Assembly (NCBI RefSeq): GCF_000807855.2
Contig: NZ_JRYR02000002.1
Coordinates: 1,331,429 to 1,395,428 of the forward strand
From: Flammeovirga pacifica
GTDB lineage: Bacteria; Bacteroidota; Bacteroidia; Cytophagales; Flammeovirgaceae
DNA length: 64,000 nt
Direction: 5' to 3'
Shown: positions 28,510 through 41,368 of the stretch, one piece after another
How positions within the stretch are numbered: the stretch's first letter is position 1
Layout of the letters: each line of letters opens with the position of its first letter
Notes under the pieces: model-generated
The model's database searches: none
Told to the model about the DNA's origin: nothing
The model's input: only the letters and a program-made list of their open reading frames with translations
Position numbers and translations under genes: made by a program

Positions 28510-30174
28510 TTGAAATCATTACTAGCTTCCATTATTCTCCTTTTAATTTCAAATCATATTTTTGCACAAAATATAGATCAACTTCATAAAGAACTTTCTT
28601 TAAGTGTCGATCCTGATAAGCGTGTAATAATATTAAAGAAACTAGCCGAAGAGTATGTTAATCACGATCTAGATGTTGCATTAGACTACATTAATGAGGG
28701 TATTGTATTGTGTGAAAAAGAAGATCATCCTCTACTTTATGGCGAGTTTCAACACCTATTAGGGAATGTCTATTTAACAAAGGGTTTTCTTATAAATGCT
28801 AAGGATGCCTATCAGACGGCTAAGAAAATATTTACAGATAACAATGCTGACAATAGATTAACTAAAACTAAAATTAATCTATCGATCTTATATCAGAAAG
28901 AAGAAAAGTTTTCTAAATCGGAGAAGTTATATCAAGAAATAATCAAAGATTTAAAGGAAAACGATGCCATGGGTGCTACCTATTTGCCAACGGTTTATCT
29001 TAACCTAGGAAGCTTATATGACAATATGGAAAGCCCTGAAAAGGCTATTCAATCTTTTTATACCTGCCTTAAATATTGTAAGGATTCCACTTTCAATAAA
29101 GTAAGAGGTAAGACATTACACAATATCGGAAATCAATACATCAAATTAGGGCGTTTAAAAGATGCTCGATATTCTATAGAGGAAGCTTTAAAAATAAAAA
29201 AAGAGATTAATGATCAAGAAGGGATTGTCACCTCTCTTAATATTCTGGGAAATATTTATCGTTTAGAACATCGACTTAATGAAGCATTACCTTTTTATAT
29301 GGAGGCTTTAGCCATAGCAGATGATTTAAACTCGCCGATTTTATTACAGTATACATATCATAACCTCTATATTTTATATGAAGAAAAAGGTGATTTTAAA
29401 ACAGCTATTTCCTATTTAATAGAATTTAAAAATCACTCTGATCATATTTTAAAGGAAGGTTTTGAAAATAACCTAAAACAATTTCAGAAAGAGTCACAAC
29501 TTCAACAAGAAGGTATAGAACTACAAAATGAGAAGGAGCTACAACAAGCTACAATTATTGTATTAAGTGTTTTGCTACTATTGGCCTTAATATTAGGAAT
29601 ACTATTCTTGCGTTTTCTAAAGTTAAAGCTAAAACATGAAAAAATATTGGTAAAACAGATGAGATCTGATATTGAATTAACAAAGAGTAATCAGGAGAAA
29701 ATCCGTCTTCAAAATGAAAAATTACAAAACGATATTTCTTTTAGAGATCGAGAATTAACTACCAATATAATGCACCTGATGCAGAAATATGAATTGATAA
29801 ATTCGGTATCAGAAGATTTATTGAAATTATACGATAATGTCGATACTCCTACAAAAAAGTCTTTGAGGTCTATTGTTTTCAATCTACAAAGTGATAATCA
29901 ATCGGATGTTTGGAAAGAATTAGAAATCCGTTTTGAACAAGTTAACCAAGAGTTTTACGATAAACTCAACGAGCACTATCCTAACCTATCACCCAACGAG
30001 AAAAAGCTTTGTGCTTATTTATATCTTAATTTATCTACAAAAGATATTTCGAGTATTACAAATCAAAGTACAAAGTCGATAGAAGTTGCAAGAGTGCGTT
30101 TGAGAAAGAAATTAAACCTAACCAATACAGATACAGATTATCAAACATTCTTTAGAGGAATGTTAGATAAATAG
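28510..30174 (+). CDS. TPR-containing membrane regulator with C-terminal HTH
   Basis: 554 residues starting at TTG; the start is supported because it gives a complete signal peptide (MKSLLASIILLLISNHIFAQ). Residues 25-320 form about seven tetratricopeptide repeats (for example GNVYLTKGFLINAKDAYQTA, GNIYRLEHRLNEALPFY). A transmembrane helix (about 347-369) is followed by a coiled coil and a C-terminal LuxR-like HTH (LSPNEKKLCAYLYLNLSTKD, then SIEVARVRLRKKLNL). This periplasmic-TPR, membrane, cytoplasmic-HTH layout is a common one-component regulator in Bacteroidota. It is divergent from the giant protease unit and could regulate it. The signal sensed is unknown. Confidence 0.85.
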   Translation: MKSLLASIILLLISNHIFAQNIDQLHKELSLSVDPDKRVIILKKLAEEYVNHDLDVALDYINEGIVLCEKEDHPLLYGEFQHLLGNVYLTKGFLINAKDAYQTAKKIFTDNNADNRLTKTKINLSILYQKEEKFSKSEKLYQEIIKDLKENDAMGATYLPTVYLNLGSLYDNMESPEKAIQSFYTCLKYCKDSTFNKVRGKTLHNIGNQYIKLGRLKDARYSIEEALKIKKEINDQEGIVTSLNILGNIYRLEHRLNEALPFYMEALAIADDLNSPILLQYTYHNLYILYEEKGDFKTAISYLIEFKNHSDHILKEGFENNLKQFQKESQLQQEGIELQNEKELQQATIIVLSVLLLLALILGILFLRFLKLKLKHEKILVKQMRSDIELTKSNQEKIRLQNEKLQNDISFRDRELTTNIMHLMQKYELINSVSEDLLKLYDNVDTPTKKSLRSIVFNLQSDNQSDVWKELEIRFEQVNQEFYDKLNEHYPNLSPNEKKLCAYLYLNLSTKDISSITNQSTKSIEVARVRLRKKLNLTNTDTDYQTFFRGMLDK

Positions 30175-30235
30175 TGGTTGTTCATGTTGAATAAGATCGA
30201 CGAATAGGCCAACGATACTCCATCAAATAGAAGAA

Positions 30236-31156
30236 TTATAGCACTATAGGATTCTCTATGTCTTGATGTAGGTTCTTCCTCAGCGTCTTCGCTCGTTTAT
30301 CTTCTCCGTCATGACTCCAACCCGGAGATTTAAAGAGGTATTTTACTTTATCAGAAAAATTTTGAGCCCGCTTAATATCCTTCCATAAGGCTTGATATTC
30401 GTGGGTTATCACTTTTATGGGGTGATAGGTATTTATATTTTCTGTTAAACCGTAAACGGGTGTGTCAATACCTTTAAGTTCTTCTGAGAAAGTGCCGAAA
30501 ATCCTGTCCCAAATAATTAACATACCAGCATGATTACAGTCTAGGTATCGAATATTAGAAGCGTGATGTACTCTATGATGAGAAGGCGTATTGAACAAAA
30601 ACTCAATAATTTTAGGGCATTTATCGACCAATTCTGTATGCACCCAAAACTGATAAATCAGGCTTATACCCATCATTGTAAAAATCATTAATGGATCAAA
30701 ACCGATAAGAGGTAGCCAAAGCCAAAAAAAGAATTTATGTACTCGTTCTCCCACTCCCTGCCTTAAAGCGGTACCAAAATTCATGAATTCTGAGGAATGA
30801 TGTGTGACATGCCCTGCCCAAAATAATCGTACTTCATGGTTTAAGCGATGGAACCAGTAATATGAAAAATCATCTAAGAAAAATAACAGCAACCAAGCCC
30901 ACCATCGCCTTTGTACAATGTCTTTCAATGGACTAATATCATTTAAATAAAAAAAGAAGATAAATGCTGCTACTTTAGGAAGGAATTCTACTATGGCGGC
31001 AAACACCATCATTAATAAAGAAACTTGAGTATCTTTCCTTTTATATTTCTCTTTTGCCACCTGGTATTCGATGATGATTGCAATCATGAATACTGGTAAT
31101 GCAAAATAGAGTAATTTATCTTGAGTTAGTTGTTGAAGAAATTCTGATAGTTTCAT
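30236..31156 (-). CDS. Fatty acid hydroxylase / sterol desaturase family membrane protein
   Basis: 306 residues with four or five hydrophobic helices and the eight-histidine di-iron motif set of the family: WFHRLNHE, GHVTHHS, HHRVHH and a later histidine in DCNHAG. Such enzymes insert hydroxyls or double bonds into lipids (fatty acids, sterols, carotenoids) at the membrane with O2. The N-terminus is a membrane helix rather than a cleaved signal. It is a single gene, convergent with the TPR regulator and separated from it by 61 bases. The exact lipid substrate is not determinable from the sequence. Confidence 0.88.
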   Translation of the reverse strand: MKLSEFLQQLTQDKLLYFALPVFMIAIIIEYQVAKEKYKRKDTQVSLLMMVFAAIVEFLPKVAAFIFFFYLNDISPLKDIVQRRWWAWLLLFFLDDFSYYWFHRLNHEVRLFWAGHVTHHSSEFMNFGTALRQGVGERVHKFFFWLWLPLIGFDPLMIFTMMGISLIYQFWVHTELVDKCPKIIEFLFNTPSHHRVHHASNIRYLDCNHAGMLIIWDRIFGTFSEELKGIDTPVYGLTENINTYHPIKVITHEYQALWKDIKRAQNFSDKVKYLFKSPGWSHDGEDKRAKTLRKNLHQDIENPIVL

Positions 31157-31280
31157 TGTATATTTTATGGTGCATGTGATTAGTTACACCAATTTAACTA
31201 AAAAATAGTGTATTTACCTGAGTGCTCATAAAAAACAAGGAGAATCAGACAACTGAAAGTACTAGAAGGCACTTTACATA

Positions 31281-31316
31281 AAAAAAGGTTGCTTCATATT
31301 TTAATAAAACAACCTT
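31281..31316 (-). terminator. Intrinsic terminator of the RNA helicase gene
   Basis: AAGGTTG (31285-31291) pairs with CAACCTT (31310-31316). The A-run from 31281 provides the minus-strand U-tract, directly after the helicase stop at 31323. Confidence 0.72.
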
Positions 31317-31322
31317 GTTTAA

Positions 31323-32687
31323 CTATCTTCTTTTAGAAGGTCCTTTTCTACCTCCTTCGCCTCCTGCAGCAGAACTCGATTTCCTTCTTTTATTAAAAGG
31401 TTTCTTTTTCTTATCTCCTCCACTTTTAGATTTGCCATCTTTAGAAGCATTTCCTCTTGCGGCTTCCTTCTTTCTTTTGTTTGCAAAAAACTCTTGCTTA
31501 CGCTTTTGTTTTTCTTTCTCTACAGCTTTTTTCTGAGTAGCATTCATCGGTTTATCCGTTTGCGGATAAGGATGTTCTTTGACTACCTCAATTTCTTGCT
31601 TAGTCAGTTTTTCTACGTCTTTGATGTATTTATTGTCTTCTGCCTCACTAAGAGAAATTGATATCCCTTTTTCGCCAGCACGACCACAACGACCAATTCT
31701 ATGCACATATGTTTCCGACTCATTCGGAATATCATAATTGATCACATATTGTAGTTTATCTATATCAATACCTCTAGCAGCAATATCAGTAGCTACTAAA
31801 ACTTGAATACTCCCTTCTTTAAATGCCGAAAGTGCTTTCTGACGTTGATTCTGTGATTTATTACCATGAATCGCAGCACACTTTACATTCTTTTTAATCA
31901 GTTTTTTTACAATTCCATCAGCCCCAAATTTGGTACGAGTAAACACCAAAACTTGTTCAATGTTATGTTCATTCAATAAGAAATGTAATAAATCAATTTT
32001 TTCTTTCTTATTAGTGTAATACACAAATTGTTTGATAGTTTCTGCAGTAGAAGATACTGGAGTAACTGTCACACTTTTTGGCTGACGAAGAATTTGTTTC
32101 GATAAGTCTACAATATTTTTAGGCATTGTAGCTGAGAAGAATAATGATTGACGTTGTTTAGGAAGTAATTTTAATACCTTTTTAATATCATGGATAAAAC
32201 CCATGTCCAACATTCTATCTGCCTCATCAAGTACAAAGTATTTAATATGAGCTAAAGAAATAAAACCCTGCCCAATTAAATCTAGCAAACGACCAGGAGT
32301 GGCCACCAATATGTCGACTCCTCTTCTTATTGCCTTTACTTGTTTATCTTGATTAACCCCACCAAAGATTACAGTATTTCTTAGATCAGTATGCTTACCA
32401 TATTTCTTGATATTCTCATCAATCTGAATGGCTAATTCCCTAGTAGGAGTTATAATAAGAGCTTTTATTTTTTGATCCCTACTTTTCTTCTCCTCCGACA
32501 TCAAATGAATAATTGGAATAGCAAATGCTGCCGTTTTACCTGTACCCGTTTGTGCACAACCTAAAACATCTTCACGCTTTAATACCAACGGTATAGCCTT
32601 AGCCTGAATAGGTGTCGGCTTTTCATAATTTTCCTCGTTTAATGCCTTTAAAATGGATGGATTTAACCTCAGTTCTTTGAATGTCAT
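31323..32687 (-). CDS. rhlE: DEAD-box ATP-dependent RNA helicase, RhlE type
   Basis: 454 residues from the ATG at 32687; a TTG extension upstream is unlikely. It carries all the DEAD-box motifs: Q motif (EKPTPIQAKAIP), motif I AQTGTGKT, Ia PTRELA, Ib TPGRL, II DEAD, III SAT, IV VFTRTK, V ATDIAARGIDI and VI HRIGRCGRAG. The C-terminal ~75 residues are an unstructured basic tail rich in Lys, Arg, Gly and Ser (ending KGPSKRR), typical of RhlE-group proteins and used for RNA binding. Cytoplasmic, in RNA remodelling or ribosome assembly, often cold-induced. Monocistronic with its own terminator. Confidence 0.93.
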   Translation of the reverse strand: MTFKELRLNPSILKALNEENYEKPTPIQAKAIPLVLKREDVLGCAQTGTGKTAAFAIPIIHLMSEEKKSRDQKIKALIITPTRELAIQIDENIKKYGKHTDLRNTVIFGGVNQDKQVKAIRRGVDILVATPGRLLDLIGQGFISLAHIKYFVLDEADRMLDMGFIHDIKKVLKLLPKQRQSLFFSATMPKNIVDLSKQILRQPKSVTVTPVSSTAETIKQFVYYTNKKEKIDLLHFLLNEHNIEQVLVFTRTKFGADGIVKKLIKKNVKCAAIHGNKSQNQRQKALSAFKEGSIQVLVATDIAARGIDIDKLQYVINYDIPNESETYVHRIGRCGRAGEKGISISLSEAEDNKYIKDVEKLTKQEIEVVKEHPYPQTDKPMNATQKKAVEKEKQKRKQEFFANKRKKEAARGNASKDGKSKSGGDKKKKPFNKRRKSSSAAGGEGGRKGPSKRR

Positions 32688-33001
32688 ATAAAATGGTTTA
32701 TTAAAAGTAAAACCATTTATGATGGTATTCCTTTTAGAATTGAACCACAAAGGTAACAGAATAAATATTAATGAGTGGTTTGGTTGATGCTTGTTAGCGT
32801 AAATTGAGTGTTACTTTTGGTATTTATCTTACTATATTCTTAATGTTTCTTCTGATTATTTACTTTTTTTTCAAAAAGTAACATAAATTCTCCAATAATG
32901 ACCGTATTTTAGCCTTTATAATATTTTGACGAATAAACTCCCTTCTCTCGGGGAGTAATCTGCTAAATTTATATTATTATATTTTTTAAATTATTTCTGA
33001 A

Positions 33002-34546
33002 ATGAAACTATACTGTTTATTATTATTAGCAGCAGCATGCCTTGTAGGGTGTTCAAAGCAAGCTGTTAACGACGAAACTTCTGAAGTGCGTAAACCTAAT
33101 ATTATCTTCGTTTATCTTGACGATTTAGGATATGGTGATATTAGTGCCAATGGCGCAAAAGCTATCAATACTCCTAACATAGATTTTCTTGCCAATAATG
33201 GTATGAACTTTTCTAACGGATACGCTTCTTCAGCAACTTGTACTCCTTCTAGGTTTGCCGCATTTACAGGTATGTACCCTTGGAGAAACAATTTAAAAAT
33301 CTTACCTGGAACTGCTCCTTTAATTATTGATACTAAACAACCGACTGTACCTAAAATGTTAAGTAAAGCGGGGTACAATACAGCTATTATTGGTAAATGG
33401 CATTTAGGATTAGGAACATCAGACAAGAACTGGAATGAACATATTACTCCAGGTCCTAATGAAGTTGGTTTTGACTACTCTTATATCATGGCAGCTACTC
33501 AAGATAGAGTTCCTACTGTGTATATTGAAGATGGAGATGTAGTTGGTCTTGATAAAAATGATCCTATCGAAATCGATTATAAAAACAAATTTGAAGGAGA
33601 ACCTAATGCAAAGGATAACCCTGAATTATTGACAATGAAATGGCATCACGGTCACAATCAAGCAGTCATTAACGGTATTCCAAGAATTGGATATATGAAA
33701 GGTGGTAAATCTGCACTATGGAGCGATGTTGACATGGCAGATCACTTTTTAGATAAAGTAAAAATGTACATTGGTGAGAAAGCTAAAGAAGATAAACCAT
33801 TCTTCCTTACTTACACTATGCAACAACCTCACGTTCCAAGAACTCCACACCCTCGTTTTAAAGGTAAATCAGGAATGGGACCTCGTGGAGATGTTATTTT
33901 AGAAGCGGATTGGTGTGTTGGTGAATTGATCAAAACAATTCAAGAAGCTGGTATTGAAGAAAACACTATGATCATTTTCTCTTCTGATAACGGTCCTGTT
34001 TTAAATGACGGTTACTATGACGAAGCTGTAGAATTATTAGGCGATCACTCTCCAACAGGTGGACTTCGTGGTGGTAAGTATTCTTTATATGATGCTGGTA
34101 CTCATGTTCCATTTATTACTTACTGGAAAGGAACAATTAAAGGTGGTAAATCAAATGCTTTGGTTTGTCAAATGGACTTGTTTGCTTCTTTAGCATCATT
34201 AGTTGGTAGTGAAGAAAAATCAGCTGATTCTGAAAATGTTATTGCTGCTCTTCTAGGTTCTAGTAAAGACGGTAGAGAAGATCTTATTTTAGAAGCAACT
34301 ACTCGTACATCATATAGAAAAGGTGATTTTGTTCTTATTCCTTCTTATAAAGGACCAAAAGTGAATAAGCAAGTGAACATCGAATTAGGTAATACTAAAA
34401 ATGTACAACTATTCAACCTTAAAGAAGATCCTTTCCAAACCAACAATATTGCAGAACAACAACCTGAATTAGTTCAACAACTAATGGATGAGTTTGTTGC
34501 AAAAAGAGGAGAATTTGCTAAAACTTCTAACTTGATCTTGAAGTAA
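33002..34546 (+). CDS. S1-family sulfatase lipoprotein
   Basis: 514 residues. The signal peptide ends in lipobox LVGC (Cys17), so the enzyme is lipid-anchored. The metal-binding start (NIIFVYLDDLGYGD), the formylglycine signature CTPSR (Cys80) and GKWHLG, SSDNG and GGKYSLYDAGTHVPF motifs define an arylsulfatase-type S1 enzyme. Cys80 must be converted to formylglycine by a maturase not encoded in the window. It should remove sulfate esters from glycan in the periplasm or at the surface. It is on the opposite strand to the next sulfatase and ends at a hairpin. The subfamily is not assigned; the GFDYSYIMAATQDRVPT stretch recalls GalNAc/galactose-6-sulfatase-like members. Confidence 0.92.
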   Translation: MKLYCLLLLAAACLVGCSKQAVNDETSEVRKPNIIFVYLDDLGYGDISANGAKAINTPNIDFLANNGMNFSNGYASSATCTPSRFAAFTGMYPWRNNLKILPGTAPLIIDTKQPTVPKMLSKAGYNTAIIGKWHLGLGTSDKNWNEHITPGPNEVGFDYSYIMAATQDRVPTVYIEDGDVVGLDKNDPIEIDYKNKFEGEPNAKDNPELLTMKWHHGHNQAVINGIPRIGYMKGGKSALWSDVDMADHFLDKVKMYIGEKAKEDKPFFLTYTMQQPHVPRTPHPRFKGKSGMGPRGDVILEADWCVGELIKTIQEAGIEENTMIIFSSDNGPVLNDGYYDEAVELLGDHSPTGGLRGGKYSLYDAGTHVPFITYWKGTIKGGKSNALVCQMDLFASLASLVGSEEKSADSENVIAALLGSSKDGREDLILEATTRTSYRKGDFVLIPSYKGPKVNKQVNIELGNTKNVQLFNLKEDPFQTNNIAEQQPELVQQLMDEFVAKRGEFAKTSNLILK

Positions 34547-34644
34547 TCAGCACTCAACTCAAACACTCATTTTCTAATGAGGGTTTGTCAAGAATATATT
34601 TAGAAGTGGAGACTTTTTTACAAACGTACCTACACTATAAAATA

Positions 34645-34687
34645 CACAAAAGGTTGCCGGATTTAGTTATCCAGCAACCTTTTGTGG
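34645..34687 (+). terminator. Long hairpin after the plus-strand sulfatase
   Basis: CACAAAAGGTTGC (34645-34657) pairs with GCAACCTTTTGTG (34674-34686), with GGAT/ATCC closing the loop. The TTTT in the right arm can serve as the U-tract. It is about 100 bases after the stop codon. Confidence 0.6.
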
Positions 34688-34814
34688 TCTATAGAGACTA
34701 CTACTTTATACAATATGGGTGTTGGTGTTTTCTATCTCACTCATACTGCTTTATAACATCTATCACATTGGTATCCACTTCCATTCTACCTCCTATTTGT
34801 CTTGTCTCTATAGA
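34688..34814. repeat. 11-base inverted repeat flanking 105 bases
   Basis: TCTATAGAGAC (34688-34698) and its exact reverse complement GTCTCTATAGA (34804-34814), each containing the palindrome TCTATAGA. No ORF and no target-site duplication is evident. It may be a decayed miniature element or chance. Confidence 0.3.
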
Positions 34815-34945
34815 TAAATGCGCAAGAGATTATGTATTCATTCATCATTAAAGTATAACTGAACCCTATTGAATAGGAACCCATAAGGTTTATAGTTAGT
34901 GGAATAGATAAGGGTGAGTACATCAAAAGTCAATAATAGATAGAA

Positions 34946-34983
34946 AAAGAAAGGCTGTCTCATAATAAATAAGACAGCCTTTT
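34946..34983 (-). terminator. Terminator of the sulfatase-GH2-sulfatase unit
   Basis: AAAGGCTGTCT (34950-34960) pairs with AGACAGCCTTT (34972-34982). The A-rich left flank gives the U-tract on the minus transcript, 26 bases after the sulfatase stop. Confidence 0.72.
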
Positions 34984-35008
34984 CAACTATTTAGATAAGA
35001 TTAGGAAA

Positions 35009-36487
35009 TTATTTCTGAGTCTGTTCTTGCAACTTTTTATACTCTTTCACAAACTTATAAAAACCAATTTCATCTCCTCCTTTCATACGTTCGTATTCTT
35101 CAGGATGATTGTCTTTTAAATACTGTAAAACAGCCACTGATACAGGAATATCTTGCTCGAAATAATTATCAACTGGAGTTGTTTTTAATTTGTAATCAGC
35201 ACATCTGTTTCTCATATCTGCTAATACTTTTTTATATTTCTTGTTTTGAGCAAGGTTCACTTTCTCCTCTGGATCATTTTCCAAATCGTATAACTCTTCT
35301 ACAGGTTTTGCCTCATAAAAAGAAGCTTGGAAAGGGGAAAGTTTACCCTCCTCATGCATTCCTCTCATTACATGTACAGCAGGTCTGTAAAATTCCAAAT
35401 AAGCTTGTTTTGCATCATAAGGTACTTCAGGAAAATCATTCCTAATGTATCTGTACTTTTCTGTAGAGATAGCATAAGAAGACTCCATAATTTCATCCCA
35501 CAAACCACGATATGAGAATACTTCTTTTCTATCAAAATTAGGATCGATAAAAGATCTTCCCGTCATATGTTCTGGGATATCTACGCCACCTAAATCCAAG
35601 ATAGTAGCTGTAATATCAGGACTACTAATGATGTCATAAGGATCACCCGAATGGTTAAAATTCTTTGGCCATTTTACGATTAAAGGTATTCTTAATGCAG
35701 GATCAAACAAGTACCCTTTTCCTCTAACATTACATCTACCATTATCACCAATAATAATGATGGCTGTATTGTCGTACATTCCTTTGTTCTTTAATTCTTG
35801 AACTATGATACCCACCTCTTTATCAGCAGCTTCCATCATATCTAAATATTTCGCCCAATCTGTCCTAATTTTAGGATGATCTGCGTAATATTCTGGTAGG
35901 TCAATACTGTCTGGGTGCACAGGGTGTTTAGAATTTTCGCTCACTTTATCCCACCAATCTCCTCTATGTGTTACATTCAAAGTAATTTGCTGAACAAAAG
36001 GTTGATCTTCAGGGGTTGCATTCAATACTTTATCAAAAACACCACTTTCTTTTTCCCAATCTCCCACCGCTTGGTATTTGAAATTGAAATCGGTTTTCTT
36101 TCCTTTTTGTTTCACTTTAGAATGACCAAGAACAGATGTATATCCTTCTTTTTTCATTAAGTAAGTGAAAGGTACAAAAGGAGCTTTTAACTCAATATTT
36201 CTGTTCGACCTATGGTGCATGGTATTGGTTTTCCTCTGATGAGTTCCCAAAATCATGGCCGATCTATTGGTAGAACAAATAGAGGCTGTTCCAAAACAAT
36301 TATAATAGAGTGTACCTTCTTGGGCTAAGGCATTCATTTGAGGTGTTTGAACTCCTTTCATACCATAACACTCCATATCTAAACTCACGTCTTCTAACAT
36401 AATCCAAACCACATTGGGCTTGTCTTGTGCCATTACACTATGACCGGTAATTAAAAGAAGAAATGCTAATATCTGATTGTATCTCAT
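35009..36487 (-). CDS. S1-family sulfatase (SGSH-like) with atypical CSTNR motif
   Basis: 492 residues, signal peptide ending SVMAQ. The overall motif order is that of S1 sulfatases: NVVWIMLEDVS, then the active-site signature and IIIIGDNGRCNVRGKGYLFD followed by LRIPLIVKWP. That last block resembles N-sulfoglucosamine-sulfohydrolase-type (S1_8-like) enzymes. The expected Cys-x-Pro/Ala-x-Arg signature reads C71-S-T-N-R75, with Thr where Pro or Ala is usual. Either the local formylglycine-generating enzyme tolerates it or activity is impaired. The gene begins 8 bases after the GH2 stop, as the last gene of a sulfatase-GH2-sulfatase operon. Periplasmic desulfation of galactan oligosaccharides is the likely role. 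Confidence 0.88.
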   Translation of the reverse strand: MRYNQILAFLLLITGHSVMAQDKPNVVWIMLEDVSLDMECYGMKGVQTPQMNALAQEGTLYYNCFGTASICSTNRSAMILGTHQRKTNTMHHRSNRNIELKAPFVPFTYLMKKEGYTSVLGHSKVKQKGKKTDFNFKYQAVGDWEKESGVFDKVLNATPEDQPFVQQITLNVTHRGDWWDKVSENSKHPVHPDSIDLPEYYADHPKIRTDWAKYLDMMEAADKEVGIIVQELKNKGMYDNTAIIIIGDNGRCNVRGKGYLFDPALRIPLIVKWPKNFNHSGDPYDIISSPDITATILDLGGVDIPEHMTGRSFIDPNFDRKEVFSYRGLWDEIMESSYAISTEKYRYIRNDFPEVPYDAKQAYLEFYRPAVHVMRGMHEEGKLSPFQASFYEAKPVEELYDLENDPEEKVNLAQNKKYKKVLADMRNRCADYKLKTTPVDNYFEQDIPVSVAVLQYLKDNHPEEYERMKGGDEIGFYKFVKEYKKLQEQTQK

Positions 36488-36495
36488 ATCTATTA

Positions 36496-41098
<4,603 letters not shown>

Positions 41099-41280
41099 TT
41101 CATTTATGATTTTGATGTTTGTCGTTATTATAGTCGCTTCAAAATAAAATAACGAAGCTAAAAAATATAAAAGCAATTTATATAAAAGAAGATTCTCTAT
41201 GAGGTTTATTTTCGTCAAATCCTTAGTGATATCAAGATTGATGAATTTGTGCTCTTTTGATACAATTTTATGTTACTTTC

Positions 41281-41327
41281 AAAAAAAACACCTCTAACAC
41301 CCACAATTTGGGGCATTAGAGGTGTTT
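41281..41327 (-). terminator. Terminator after the beta-helix gene of the SusCD operon
   Basis: AAACACCTCTAA (41286-41297) pairs with TTAGAGGTGTTT (41316-41327). The A-run at 41281-41288 gives the U-tract on the minus transcript. It separates the SusCD operon from the downstream sulfatase-GH2 operon. Confidence 0.82.
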
Positions 41328-41368
41328 CAAATTCTCATCAATTGGTAAAAGTGATAAGAATTATTGGT

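Larger units (their letters stand above)
34547..35008. other. Convergent intergenic region with two terminators
   Basis: 462 bases between convergent sulfatase genes. It contains a hairpin for each side (34645-34686 and 34950-34982) and, between them, an 11-base inverted repeat (TCTATAGAGAC at 34688-34698, GTCTCTATAGA at 34804-34814). An 88-codon plus-strand frame in this region runs through the first hairpin and looks non-coding. Confidence 0.5.

Noticed and set aside
32688-32750. TTG extension of the RhlE helicase
   Set aside because: The Q-motif region begins just after the ATG at 32687; the added residues are not typical.
32938-32953. CTCCC...GGGGAG hairpin before the plus-strand sulfatase at 33002
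   Set aside because: Short imperfect stem with no T-run and no matching promoter elements; not enough to call.
34585-34851. 88-codon plus-strand frame in the convergent sulfatase gap
   Set aside because: It reads through a strong terminator-like hairpin, has a biased cysteine/tyrosine-rich composition and no recognisable family.
41099-41218. TTG extension of the sulfatase at 39674
   Set aside because: It would put a second hydrophobic stretch before a good signal/anchor; ATG at 41098 is preferred.
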